NCBI RefSeq assembly: GCF_003627055.1
Contig: NZ_CP032624.1
Coordinates: 2,728,001-2,792,000 of the forward strand
From: Gryllotalpicola protaetiae
Lineage (GTDB): Bacteria; Actinomycetota; Actinomycetes; Actinomycetales; Microbacteriaceae
Direction of reading: 5' to 3'
Length of the DNA: 64,000 nt
Shown here: positions 1 to 8,278 of the stretch, piece after piece
How positions within the stretch are numbered: the first letter of the stretch is position 1
How the letters are laid out: every line of letters starts with the position of its first letter
The notes under the pieces: generated by a model
What the model was told of the DNA's origin: nothing
Seen by the model: only the letters and a program-made list of their open reading frames with translations
Databases searched by the model: none
Made by a program: the position numbers and the translations under genes

Positions 1-615
1 GAGCTTGGTGAAGATCCGCGACACGTGCGTCTTCACCGTCTGCTCGGCGAGGAACAGCGACCGCGCGATCTCGCCGTTCGTCAGCCCCTGCGCCACCAGC
101 ACGAGAATCTCGTTCTCGCGCTGGGTCAGTTCGGCGAGCTCAGGTCGGGCGTCGCTGACATCAGGCGAAGCGGCGGATGCCTGACCGGACCCGGCCCCGC
201 GCGCGAACTGCTCGATCACGAGCCGGGTGAGCCGCGGCGACAGCAGCCCCTCGCCGGCGGCGACCACGCGCACCGCGTCGACGAGCTCTGCGGGCAGGGC
301 GTCTTTGAGCAGGAATCCGCTCGCCCCTGCCTGCAGAGCCTGGAAGACGTAATCGTCGATGTCGAACGTCGTCAGCATCAGCACCCGCGTCGGAATGCCC
401 GCAGCCGCAATGGCAGCCGTCGCGTCGATGCCGTTCATGACGGGCATGCGCACGTCCATCAGCACGACGTCGGGCACGAGTGCGAGTGCGAGGCGCACCG
501 CCTCGGCGCCGTCGGCGGCCTGCCCGACGACCTCGAGGTCGGATTGGGCGGAAAGCAGGGCGGCGAAGCCGGCGCGCACCATACCCTGGTCGTCCGCGAT
601 CACGAGGCGCGTCAC
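1..615 (-). CDS. NarL/FixJ-type response regulator, 3' end cut by window
   Basis: The first 205 codons are present; the gene runs off the window edge near the end of its DNA-binding domain. The N-terminal receiver domain shows the acidic pair D8-D9 and the likely phosphoacceptor D54 (LMDVRMP). The C-terminal LuxR-type helix-turn-helix starts near LTQRENEIL and reaches the recognition helix (TVKTHVSRIF). The start is GTG at 613-615, overlapping the stop of the upstream sensor kinase by 4 nt (GTGA), so the pair is translationally coupled. It should be the transcriptional output of the kinase; its target genes cannot be seen. Confidence 0.93.
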   Translation of the reverse strand, partial: MTRLVIADDQGMVRAGFAALLSAQSDLEVVGQAADGAEAVRLALALVPDVVLMDVRMPVMNGIDATAAIAAAGIPTRVLMLTTFDIDDYVFQALQAGASGFLLKDALPAELVDAVRVVAAGEGLLSPRLTRLVIEQFARGAGSGQASAASPDVSDARPELAELTQRENEILVLVAQGLTNGEIARSLFLAEQTVKTHVSRIFTKL

Positions 616-2006
616 GACGCACCGCCCGGTCGCGCCGGCAGCACGGCAGAGACGCGCCAGCCGCCGTCGGGCGTCGGCCCGTACTCCACGGTGCCGCCCA
701 CGGCCCCCGCGCGCTCGTGCATGCCGCGCAGGCCGAACCCGGCGCCCGCGAGCTGACCGGTCTCGCGCGCGGCCTGACCGCGCACCGGCCCGTTGACGAC
801 GATCAGCTCGAGCACCTGCGGGTCGCGCGTCGCGGTCACTGTGACCGGCGCGCCGGGCGCGTGGCGCAGCGCGTTGCTCAGGGATTCCTGCACGATGCGG
901 TACGCCGACAGCCCGACCACGTCGTCGACCGGCTGGTCGAGCGCGGTGCCCGGCTGGTACAGGATCTCGGCGCCCGCCTGCCGCGCCTGCTCGATCAGCG
1001 CGGGCAGCTGCGGCAGCCCGGGCTGCGGCGCGAGCTCGGCCGTCGAGCCCGTCGAAGGACCGGAACCGACCGATGCAGCGGCCCCAGCGGCCCCACCAGT
1101 CCCCGAACCGCCGACACCCCCCGCGGGCTCATCCGCCCGCAGCACCCCGAGCAGCCGCCGCATCTCGGCGAGCGTCGTGCGCGTCTGCGCGGCGATCTGC
1201 TCGAACTCGGTCACCACCTCGGGCGCGAGCCCGGGGTGACGGTACGGCGCGCTGGTCGCCTGCACGTTCAGGATCGACATGCTGTGCGCGACCACGTCGT
1301 GCAGCTCGCGCGCGATGCGCGTGCGCTCGTCGGCGACCTGACGCCTGGTGCGCTCGCTCTCGCTGGTCTCACGCTCCTCCGCAAGTTGCACACGCGTGCG
1401 CAGCAGCAGCCGCAGCACGATCGCGGCGGCGACGGTGAACAATGCGATGTTCGAGAACACGATGATGCTGGTCAGGCTCTCGGGGAACGGCACCTTCGCC
1501 CACAGCACGAGGGCGGCGATGACGGATGCCGCCGCGCTCCCCGCCCACGCCGCGAGCGCCCACCACCAGGTGTCGCGCCACGCGACGATCGCGAGCACGA
1601 GCGACTGGGTGATCAGGGGAGTGACAGCCCACGGCCACGGCGCGCTCGCGGCGCCGTCGATCGACACGAGCGCGAGGATGAAGGCGGCGGCGACAGCCAG
1701 GCCGGATGCCTCGCGCGGCCGCCACACCGCCAGCGGCAGCGCCCCCACGTGCGCGGCGACGATGATGAAGACGATCTCGATCGGAACGCTGTAGAGCTCG
1801 ACAGACGTCGGCACCTCGACCGCGTAGAGGCTCGCGGCGACCGCGCTGAGCACGACCCAGAACAGCACGCGGCGGGCGCGAGGCGACAGCGCCCGGCGCG
1901 GGGTGCGCGTCGGCCGGGGCAGGCGCGGTTCGCGCGGAGCACGCGGCTCTCGCGGTGCGCGCTTCGACCACGCGGTGAGCGTGTCGGGCAGGCCGAATCG
2001 CGGCAT
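612..2006 (-). CDS. NarL-type sensor histidine kinase (HisKA_3)
   Basis: 464 aa. A basic, proline-rich N-terminus (about 1-45) is followed by several hydrophobic segments (about 47-63, 73-95, 101-117, 129-143, 147-170, 178-202). A short coiled coil leads to the dimerisation/phosphoacceptor motif ARELHDVVAHSM (His236). The C-terminus has an HATPase_c domain with N-box SLSNALRHA and G-box GFGLRGMHERA. There is no sizeable extracellular sensor domain, so a membrane or cell-envelope signal is likely. I chose ATG at 2006 because it has a GGAAGGAGG ribosome site directly upstream; an in-frame GTG 15 nt earlier lies on that site. It forms an operon with the response regulator downstream. Confidence 0.94.
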   Translation of the reverse strand: MPRFGLPDTLTAWSKRAPREPRAPREPRLPRPTRTPRRALSPRARRVLFWVVLSAVAASLYAVEVPTSVELYSVPIEIVFIIVAAHVGALPLAVWRPREASGLAVAAAFILALVSIDGAASAPWPWAVTPLITQSLVLAIVAWRDTWWWALAAWAGSAAASVIAALVLWAKVPFPESLTSIIVFSNIALFTVAAAIVLRLLLRTRVQLAEERETSESERTRRQVADERTRIARELHDVVAHSMSILNVQATSAPYRHPGLAPEVVTEFEQIAAQTRTTLAEMRRLLGVLRADEPAGGVGGSGTGGAAGAAASVGSGPSTGSTAELAPQPGLPQLPALIEQARQAGAEILYQPGTALDQPVDDVVGLSAYRIVQESLSNALRHAPGAPVTVTATRDPQVLELIVVNGPVRGQAARETGQLAGAGFGLRGMHERAGAVGGTVEYGPTPDGGWRVSAVLPARPGGAS

Positions 2007-2144
2007 GTCGCCTCCTTCCACGGCTACCGTGCCACACCGCTTGGCGCCGGGCGGTCACCGGCGCGAAATGCGATACCGCAGTAGGGGGTGAGGGGCGACC
2101 AGGGGGTGACGACGTGGGCGCGAAGCATCCGTAATTTCGATGTC

Positions 2145-2777
2145 ATGGACTTCGGGCATCTCATCACCCTCGCCGCCGCCTCACCATGGGCGCTCGCGCT
2201 GGTCGCGCTGTTCCTCGTCATCGACGGCTTCTTCCCGTTCGTGCCCGGCGAGACGCTCGTGGTGGCGACCGCGGCCGCCGCGGCAGCAGCCGGCGGCAGC
2301 GTGTGGCTCGTGCTCGCGGTGGCCGTGCCCGCCGCACTGGCGGGCGACCTGATCGCGTACCACCTGGGCCGCCGCCTCGGCGTCGAGCGCTGGATCACCC
2401 CGAAGCGCCCCCGCCTCGCCCGCGCCTTCCGGTTCGCCCAGCGGCGCCTCGACTCGAGCCCGGCCTCGATCCTGATCACGGCGAAGTTCCTGCCGGTCGT
2501 GCGCGTCGCGGTCTCGATGACGGCAGGTGCCGGGCGGATGCCGCTGCGCAGGTACTTCCCCCTGGCGGTCGCCTCGGTCACCATCTACACGGCCTTCCAC
2601 GTGGCGATCGCCGCGCTCGTCGGGTCGGCGGCGTTCGCGCTGCTCGGCAACCCGCTCGTCGCGATGGGCATCGCGATCGCGTTCGGCGTGCTGAGCGGCG
2701 TCCTGCTCGACCTCATCGTGAAGGCGGTGCGCGCCCGATTTCGCCGCCCCGCTGCCGTCGCAGCCGTCGCCGCCTGA
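2145..2777 (+). CDS. DedA family membrane protein
   Basis: 210 aa with about five hydrophobic segments. It has the DedA (SNARE-associated/VTT) signature: an early FFPFVPGETLV re-entrant region and a later FLPVVRVAVSMTAGAGRM segment containing the conserved F-x-P-x-x-R. Members act as lipid scramblase-like or proton-dependent membrane proteins needed for envelope integrity. The start is ATG 2145 because TAATTT (2132-2137) sits 7 nt upstream, the leaderless pattern seen across this window; an in-frame GTG at 2088 is a weaker alternative. It stands alone and ends in a bidirectional terminator. Confidence 0.88.
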   Translation: MDFGHLITLAAASPWALALVALFLVIDGFFPFVPGETLVVATAAAAAAAGGSVWLVLAVAVPAALAGDLIAYHLGRRLGVERWITPKRPRLARAFRFAQRRLDSSPASILITAKFLPVVRVAVSMTAGAGRMPLRRYFPLAVASVTIYTAFHVAIAALVGSAAFALLGNPLVAMGIAIAFGVLSGVLLDLIVKAVRARFRRPAAVAAVAA

Positions 2778-2809
2778 CGCGGGCTGAGCCCGCCACCCCG
2801 CACAACGCA

Positions 2810-2844
2810 CAAGCCCCCTGCGGACTGGGATCGCAGGGGGCTTG
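2810..2844. terminator. Bidirectional terminator hairpin
   Basis: A perfect 13-bp stem (CAAGCCCCCTGCG with its complement) and a 9-nt loop lie between the convergent DedA gene and the HopA1-like gene. There is no T-tract, as is usual in actinobacteria. Confidence 0.85.
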
Positions 2845-2946
2845 CGCGGTGCCGGCCGCGAGCGGCCGTCGGGTGGCGTCGACAGGTGAGGGAGAAGGGG
2901 GTGGGTGTGTCGTCAACGCTCCCGGGTCTGGGTCACGGAAGGCGTG

Positions 2947-3789
2947 TCATGCCGCCGCCCCGTCGAGGGTGAATTCGGGCTGGCCCGCCCCGAGGTGCGG
3001 CCGGGCCGGGTCGATGCCGGCGCGCAGGAACGCGTCGATGATCGCGCCGAGGCGCTCGTGCGAGTCCGACCTGCCGACCGCCGTGAGGCCGTGGGCGATG
3101 AGCGCGCAGCGGTGGTAGCCGAAGCTGACGCCGTCGCCCGGGTCGTCGGCGATCGCGATGCCGGGCGCCACCTCGCGGGTGAACGCGGGCACGGCGGCGC
3201 CGAACGCGTGCTCGTCCCATGCGGCGCTCGCGCTGCTCACGAGTGCCGATGCGTCGGCGCGGGTCGTGTAGAACACGGCAGCGTCGGGTCGGCCGAAGTT
3301 CGCCGGGTTGTCGAGCAGCTTCGCGGCGAACGCGACGCCCCTCGACTCGAGTCCGGCGACGACCGCGCTGAACACGTGGGGCGCGGCATCCGGACTCACA
3401 TTGAGGTAGCAGCGCACCGTCGGCGGCGCCGGCTCGCCCACGTGCGTCGAGCCGTGGATCGTGAGGTAGCCGAGCAGCCGCGTGCGCAGCCGGCGGTTCC
3501 CTGGGAACTCGGCCTGCAGCCGCGCGACGAACGCCGCGTCGGGGTCGCCGACCGGGTGCAGGGTGCCGTGGTCGTCGCGCGGCGGCCACGCCTCTGCATC
3601 CGTGTGGCCGTGGAAGTACGCGGCATAGAGGCGGCGGGTGAGCAGGTCGAGCTCGTACGCCGAGGTCACGGCGAGCGGCGCCTGGACTTCGCGTGCGATG
3701 CGCCGCAGCAGCGGGTACCAGCGCATGTTGCTGCGTCGGGCGCCGCTCGCAGAGAGAGGGGACATGGGGGAGAAATCGAGGGTCATCAT
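2947..3789 (-). CDS. HopA1-family (T3SS effector HopA1-like) lyase-like protein
   Basis: 280 aa. Three blocks match the HopA1 family: TVRCYLNV (125-131), a middle part with FAAKLLDNPANFGRPDA (154-170) and VFYT, and PAFTREVAPGIAIAD (201-215) followed by SFGYHRCAL (222-230). In class V lanthipeptide and thioamitide pathways such proteins act with an APH-like kinase: the kinase phosphorylates Ser/Thr of a precursor peptide and the HopA1 protein eliminates phosphate. Here the start ATG (3787-3789) overlaps the kinase stop as ATGA, so the two are coupled. The family assignment comes from the sequence; a lyase activity in this protein is inference. It is also annotated in plants' pathogens as an effector domain, but no secretion system is present here. 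Confidence 0.8.
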   Translation of the reverse strand: MMTLDFSPMSPLSASGARRSNMRWYPLLRRIAREVQAPLAVTSAYELDLLTRRLYAAYFHGHTDAEAWPPRDDHGTLHPVGDPDAAFVARLQAEFPGNRRLRTRLLGYLTIHGSTHVGEPAPPTVRCYLNVSPDAAPHVFSAVVAGLESRGVAFAAKLLDNPANFGRPDAAVFYTTRADASALVSSASAAWDEHAFGAAVPAFTREVAPGIAIADDPGDGVSFGYHRCALIAHGLTAVGRSDSHERLGAIIDAFLRAGIDPARPHLGAGQPEFTLDGAAA

Positions 3790-4865
3790 GAGAGCAGTTC
3801 CAGCGCGGCGTCGGGTCGCAGCGCGAGTTGTTCGGCGGCCTGGAGGTAGGCCAGCGCGTGCGGGGGCAGGATGGGCGCGTCGGCGGCGATGCCGGCGACT
3901 TTCGACAGCAGGCTGAACGCGGCGAACCGCGCCCACTGCCTGCGGTCTTCGGGGGTCTGGGGAAGAACGGATTCGTAGCCGGCTATGCCTGCGCGGATCT
4001 CGGCGAGCACATCGGTGAAGGCGATGGCCGACCCGGCGATCCACTCGTCGAGGGTCGTGCCGTCTCGGAAGTCGAGGCCGAGCAGCCAGCTGCCGAGGAA
4101 CTCGCCGACCAGGCATCCGAAGTCCCAGTGGGGGTCGCCATAGCCCGCCGACTCCCAGTCGACGAAGACGACCGGTTCGCGGGCGTCAGCGCTCTCGGTG
4201 CACTGCAGGTTGTCGTCGGTGACGTCGCCGTGGATCACGCACGACGGCGTCCAGTGCGCGACCGCGGTCTCGAGCCCGCGCAGCAGGCCGGCGTGGCGCA
4301 CGAGCGCGAGCATCTCGACCCACCCGTCGGTGCACGATGTGGCGGGGCCCGGCGAGACGACGGTGAGCGCGGTGAGCAGGCGCTCCGGCAGGCGCAGGCG
4401 GCTCACCTCTGCGTCGTCACTGTCGATGAGGGCGGCGGATGCCTCACCTGAGGTCGCCCGGTGCAGCATGGCGAGCCGGCGCCCGACCTCGTGCGCCCAC
4501 AGCTCGCTCGTGCCGCCGGCCTCTGCCCGCCGCTCGGCGAGCGGCGCGTAGCCGACCAGGTCTTCGGTGACGAGGATCTCGTCGTCGTCGGCCGCGAGGG
4601 TGAGGAACTCGGCGGGGATGCGGATGCGGCGCCCGGCGAGCACCTCGGTCAGCCGGCGCTCATAGGCGAAGCTCGCGGCCAGCGTCTCGGCGGTGCTGCG
4701 CGAGCGCCGTTTGACGAACAGCGACCGCCCGTCGGCGAGGCGCACGCGGTAGCAGAGGCTGCGGCGGTGCAGCGGCTCGACGGCGCTGACGGCGGTTCCC
4801 GCGAAGAATCCGCGGGCCTCGAGCCTGGCGACCGTGTCGATCGCGAACGGATCGGAGATGAGCAT
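3786..4865 (-). CDS. APH-like (aminoglycoside phosphotransferase fold) kinase paired with HopA1 protein
   Basis: 359 aa. A protein-kinase-like fold is indicated by a candidate ATP lysine (FVKRRS, K52), the catalytic loop HGDVTDDN (H212, D214, N219) and the metal-binding VDWESAGYGD (D236). These are the Brenner and DFG-like motifs of the APH/choline kinase superfamily. Antibiotic phosphorylation is possible on family grounds, but the 4-nt overlap with a HopA1 gene makes a precursor-peptide kinase of a split Ser/Thr dehydratase more likely. I chose ATG 4865: CAGAGT (4872-4877, minus strand) lies 6 nt upstream, consistent with a leaderless mRNA. No precursor gene overlaps the operon. Confidence 0.82.
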   Translation of the reverse strand: MLISDPFAIDTVARLEARGFFAGTAVSAVEPLHRRSLCYRVRLADGRSLFVKRRSRSTAETLAASFAYERRLTEVLAGRRIRIPAEFLTLAADDDEILVTEDLVGYAPLAERRAEAGGTSELWAHEVGRRLAMLHRATSGEASAALIDSDDAEVSRLRLPERLLTALTVVSPGPATSCTDGWVEMLALVRHAGLLRGLETAVAHWTPSCVIHGDVTDDNLQCTESADAREPVVFVDWESAGYGDPHWDFGCLVGEFLGSWLLGLDFRDGTTLDEWIAGSAIAFTDVLAEIRAGIAGYESVLPQTPEDRRQWARFAAFSLLSKVAGIAADAPILPPHALAYLQAAEQLALRPDAALELLS

Positions 4866-5004
4866 GTCTTGACTCTGCCCGGGTGACGTAGTCGGCGAAT
4901 CCGGCAAACTACGTATTCGCCTGCGTGCCAGTACGTATTGTGTTGACCTGTGTGTCACAGGGCACTGCCCGGATGACGTAGTCGGCGGCTACCCTGGGCA
5001 CAGC
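4866..5004. promoter_or_regulatory. Divergent promoter region of the kinase/HopA1 operon and the LAL regulator
   Basis: 139 bp between divergent starts. Minus strand: CAGAGT (4872-4877), 6 nt before the kinase ATG. Plus strand: TACCCT (4990-4995), 9 nt before the regulator ATG. The region holds a near-perfect 23-bp direct repeat and further TACGTA-containing boxes near 4909-4916 and 4932-4938. Shared control of both transcription units by the adjacent regulator is inferred. Confidence 0.6.
4875..4987. repeat. Two copies of a 23-bp direct repeat, 90 bp apart
   Basis: Copies at 4875-4897 and 4965-4987 (CTGCCCGG, then G or A, then TGACGTAGTCGGCG) match at 22 of 23 positions. The first overlaps the predicted -10 of the kinase operon. 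The second ends 2 nt before the predicted -10 of the regulator. This placement suits an operator pair. Confidence 0.85.
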
Positions 5005-7917
5005 ATGGCCCGACCCGTTCCCCGCATGATCGGCCGCGAACCCGAGTACGCGCGGCTGCTCGCCTACCTCGACGCCAGCGAGGTCGGCGTACCGACTGCT
5101 GTGCTCGTCACGGCGGACGCGGGAACCGGCAAGACTCGCCTGATCGACGAGGTCGCTCGTACCGCCGCCGAGCGCGGGCACACGGTGGTGCGCGGCAACT
5201 GCACGCCGTCGAGCGCGACCCGCCTGCCGTTCGGGCCGGTCGCCGACCTGATGCGCGACCTGCGCGAGCAGCACCCCGGGCTGCGCGATGCGGTCACCGA
5301 CGAGGTGTGGGCCGGTCTCGCGCCAATCGCGGCGGGCTGGGGCGATGGCGAGGCGGATGCCGCATTGCACGGCGCCGCCGACGCGGCCCTGTCGCACGCG
5401 CGTCTCTTCGCCGCCGTCATCGTGACGCTGACCGCCGTCGCATCCGCCCAGCCTCTTGTCGTCGTCATCGAAGACCTGCACTGGGCCGACGCGGCGAGCC
5501 TCGACCTGCTCGGCTTCGTTGCCCGCAAGCTCGTCGACCAGAACGTGCTGCTGCTGGCCACGAGCCGGCCGCCGCGGCAGACCGACGAGCTGGCCGACTT
5601 CGTCTTCGAGTTCACGCGCCTCGAGGTCGCGCAGACCATCGAACTCGAACCGCTGCCCGACACGGCGATCGCCGAGATCATCACCGAGGCAGAGCCTGAG
5701 CTCGACGCCGCGGTCGTCGAGGTGCTGACTGCGCGGGCTGCCGGCAGCCCGTTCTTCGCCGCGCGCCTCGCCCGGCATGGCGCACGACCCGGCTTGCCGA
5801 GCGACCTGGAGCAGCTGCTGCGCTTCGAGCTGCGGGGCATCTCGGCCGAAGGGCGGCACCTCGTCGCGGTCGTCGGCGCGCTCGGCGGGCGTGTCGATGC
5901 CGACGACCTCTACGAGCTCGCGGGCGAGAGCGGTGCGGTCGACGAGCTGCTCGACCGCGACATCCTGAACGACGCCGGCGACGAGTTGCGGCTGCGGCAC
6001 GCGCTCATCGGCGAGGTGCTCGAGGGCGCGGGCACCCCGCAGCAGCGCCGGGCGGTGCACGGCGCCGCAGCCGATCTGCTGGCCGCGCACGGCGCGGCCG
6101 ACGGCGAGCACGCGCTCGAGCTGGGCCGCCATCTGCACGCTGCCGGGCGGGTCGATGAGGCGAGGGACCAGCTGCTGCGCGGCGCGCGGCACGCCCTCGA
6201 GGTGCGGTCTTTCGCTCTCGCGCGGGATGCCTACGCCGAACTGCTCGCGATCCCGGCCGCGGCCCAGGCCGAGGCGCCGGAGCGCGCCGAGCTGCTGCTC
6301 GAGGCGGTGCCCGCCTACCACTGGTCGGGCGACGTCGCGTCTGCGCTGGCTCTGCTCGACGAGGCAGGTGCCGTCGCCGGCGCGGACGAGGCGCGGGTCG
6401 CCTATGAACGCGGCCGGCTGCTCTCGGCAGAGGGTCGGGTCGCTGAATCCGCGGCGAGCTTCCGCGCGGTGCTCGGGCTTACCGACCCCGCAGACGCGGC
6501 CCGGCTGGCACTGCGCGCTCGCACCCTTGCCGCTCTCGCGCGCGACCAGATGAACCAGGGCGACATGGCTGCGAGCGTGCAGACCGCCGAGCAGGCGATG
6601 GCGGATGCCTCGGCCGCCGGCGAGCGCCACGCGCAGATTGACGCCCGTGTCACGCGCGCCGTGGTGAGCACTCTCGTGCCGGAGCCCGCGGCAGACGCCG
6701 GCGCGCGCGCAGAGGCCGAGCTCAGCGAGTGCGCGCGTCTCGCGCTTGAGGCCGATGACCTCGAGACCGCCATCCGCGCCTACGGGAATCTGACCTACGT
6801 GCTCGGTGTCGCGGAGCGGCATCGAGAGGTCATCGAGGTCGCGCGTGAGGCGATCGACAAGTGCGCCCGATACGGCCCCATCCTGTCGATCGCATCCAGC
6901 GTCACCTCCAACTACGTTTCGGCGCTCGCGGCCGTCGGTGAGTGGGACGAGGCGCTCTCGGTCGCGCGTGCGGCGCTCGCCGAGCATGTCTCGTCCAGCA
7001 TGGGCATCCATCTGCACAACGAGATCATCGAGATCCAGACGCTGCGGGGCGAGTGGACGGATGCCGCCGAGCACATCGACATCGCGCGGAGGCAGCTCGG
7101 GGATGGGATCTACGCGCTGCAGTTCACTTTCAACGAGGCCGCGTATGCGATCTGGCGCGGACAGCCGCGGGAGGCGCTGAGCATCCTCGCCCCCGGGCTC
7201 GGCGAACTCCCCCAGCAGGACGATCCTGAGATGGTCCTGCACGCCGCCGCACTCGCGCTCCGCGCCCACGCGGACGATCTCGAATCGAGTCGCCCGAGGG
7301 ATCGCACCGCTCTCGTGCGCGGGCTGGCAGAGCCGCTGATCGCGCTTGCGCGGCGTACCGCGCTCGGTGCCGACCTGCCCTCACTCGGGCAGAGTTTCGC
7401 GCAGCTCTGCGAGGCCGAGTTCGCTCGCCTTGTCGACGAGGATTCTGTCGGCCAGTGGCGGGCCATCGCCGACGGGGCAGAGCAGGGCGATCGTCTGTTC
7501 GATGAGGCCTACGCCAGCTTCCGCGGGGGACTGCGCGCGCTGACCTCGCGCGCGCCGGCCGATGCGGTCAGCCTTCTGTCACGCGCACACGAGATCGCAA
7601 GCCGTCTTCGAGCCCGGCCGCTGACCGGCCTGATCCTCGAGACGATCCACGCGGGTGGCCTGAAACTCACACCGGTGGCGCTGAGCGACGGGGGGCGGGT
7701 GGCCCCTGCCGGGCTCAGCGAACGCGAGTTCCAGGTGCTCGAGCTCATCGCAGAAGGTCTCTCGAACCGGGGAATCGCGGAGCGGCTCTTCATCAGCGAG
7801 CGCACCGTCGGGGTGCACGTCAGCCGCATCCTCGGAAAGCTCGGCGTGCGGAATCGCACGGAGGCCGCGCGCGCTCTCAGCACATTGCGCGCGCGGGCCG
7901 CGAGCGCAGCCGATTAG
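5005..7917 (+). CDS. Large LuxR-family (LAL/MalT-like) transcriptional regulator
   Basis: 970 aa, the usual LAL size. The N-terminal STAND/AAA ATPase has a Walker A (DAGTGKTRL, about 38-46) and Walker B ([12 protein letters not shown], about 151-162). A long helical, TPR-like middle follows (about 360-850). The C-terminus is a LuxR helix-turn-helix from about residue 904 ([19 protein letters not shown], then [11 protein letters not shown]). LAL proteins are ligand-responsive activators often found in natural-product and sugar loci. It is divergent from the kinase/HopA1 operon and shares the repeat-containing intergenic region with it, so it probably controls that operon. Confidence 0.92.
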   Translation: MARPVPRMIGREPEYARLLAYLDASEVGVPTAVLVTADAGTGKTRLIDEVARTAAERGHTVVRGNCTPSSATRLPFGPVADLMRDLREQHPGLRDAVTDEVWAGLAPIAAGWGDGEADAALHGAADAALSHARLFAAVIVTLTAVASAQPLVVVIEDLHWADAASLDLLGFVARKLVDQNVLLLATSRPPRQTDELADFVFEFTRLEVAQTIELEPLPDTAIAEIITEAEPELDAAVVEVLTARAAGSPFFAARLARHGARPGLPSDLEQLLRFELRGISAEGRHLVAVVGALGGRVDADDLYELAGESGAVDELLDRDILNDAGDELRLRHALIGEVLEGAGTPQQRRAVHGAAADLLAAHGAADGEHALELGRHLHAAGRVDEARDQLLRGARHALEVRSFALARDAYAELLAIPAAAQAEAPERAELLLEAVPAYHWSGDVASALALLDEAGAVAGADEARVAYERGRLLSAEGRVAESAASFRAVLGLTDPADAARLALRARTLAALARDQMNQGDMAASVQTAEQAMADASAAGERHAQIDARVTRAVVSTLVPEPAADAGARAEAELSECARLALEADDLETAIRAYGNLTYVLGVAERHREVIEVAREAIDKCARYGPILSIASSVTSNYVSALAAVGEWDEALSVARAALAEHVSSSMGIHLHNEIIEIQTLRGEWTDAAEHIDIARRQLGDGIYALQFTFNEAAYAIWRGQPREALSILAPGLGELPQQDDPEMVLHAAALALRAHADDLESSRPRDRTALVRGLAEPLIALARRTALGADLPSLGQSFAQLCEAEFARLVDEDSVGQWRAIADGAEQGDRLFDEAYASFRGGLRALTSRAPADAVSLLSRAHEIASRLRARPLTGLILETIHAGGLKLTPVALSDGGRVAPAGLSEREFQVLELIAEGLSNRGIAERLFISERTVGVHVSRILGKLGVRNRTEAARALSTLRARAASAAD

Positions 7918-7932
7918 CGACGCATCGGCGAA

Positions 7933-7961
7933 CTGTCTGCCCCAGCTCGGGAGCTAGACAG
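7933..7961 (+). terminator. Stem-loop after the LAL gene
   Basis: CTGTCT pairs with AGACAG and AGCTC pairs with GAGCT, with a 5-nt bulge (GCCCC) on the 5' side. It sits 15 nt after the regulator stop and 30 nt before the small gene at 7991. It could be a terminator or an attenuator for that gene; there is no T-tract. Confidence 0.5.
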
Positions 7962-7990
7962 CGCCTGCGCCTCGGAGTAGAGAAAAGCTC

Positions 7991-8254
7991 ATGGCTATCC
8001 CAACGTCAATGGCTCAACTGACCGGTGCGCTCCTCGTCGCGCTGCCGACGCAATACAAGCCGTGCGTGCCCACGCCGACCCCGGACAAGCTGATCCATGT
8101 CAGCATCGGCTACGCCCCGCCTGAGGTGGCCCCGGCGATCGGCGAGCCGACGGAGAGCCTGTGCGGCAACGCGGCGGCCGTCCGCGGCGCGGGCAACGTG
8201 CCCAAGTTCGCCATCTGCACCGTCTGCTGGGAGGCATACGTAGGCCGCACCTAG
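7991..8254 (+). CDS. Small cysteine-containing protein of unknown function
   Basis: 87 aa, no confident family. Cysteines are C25, C58, C76 and C79; the C-terminal LCGN...AICTVCWEAY spacing resembles small actinobacterial zinc-knuckle proteins. There is no signal peptide and no transmembrane helix. GAGAAAAG upstream may act as a weak ribosome site; TAGAGA (7978-7983) lies 7 nt before the ATG. Position after the LAL regulator makes it the only small gene near the kinase/HopA1 pair, so a modified-peptide precursor is an alternative reading. The zinc-binding view fits the cysteine pattern better. Confidence 0.6.
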   Translation: MAIPTSMAQLTGALLVALPTQYKPCVPTPTPDKLIHVSIGYAPPEVAPAIGEPTESLCGNAAAVRGAGNVPKFAICTVCWEAYVGRT

Positions 8255-8278
8255 GCCTGGCGGGTTCAGACTGGGGGA

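Noticed and set aside
480..2084. 534-aa plus-strand open frame opposite the sensor kinase
   Set aside because: Arg/Asp-rich translation of the antisense strand; the minus strand carries clear kinase motifs and a ribosome site.
2713..2916. 67-aa minus-strand frame below the HopA1 gene as a RiPP precursor
   Set aside because: It runs through the terminator hairpin into DedA, has no ribosome site and overlaps DedA coding sequence.
4909..7269. 786-aa minus-strand open frame opposite the LAL regulator
   Set aside because: No domains and GC-driven composition; the plus-strand frame has ATPase and LuxR motifs.
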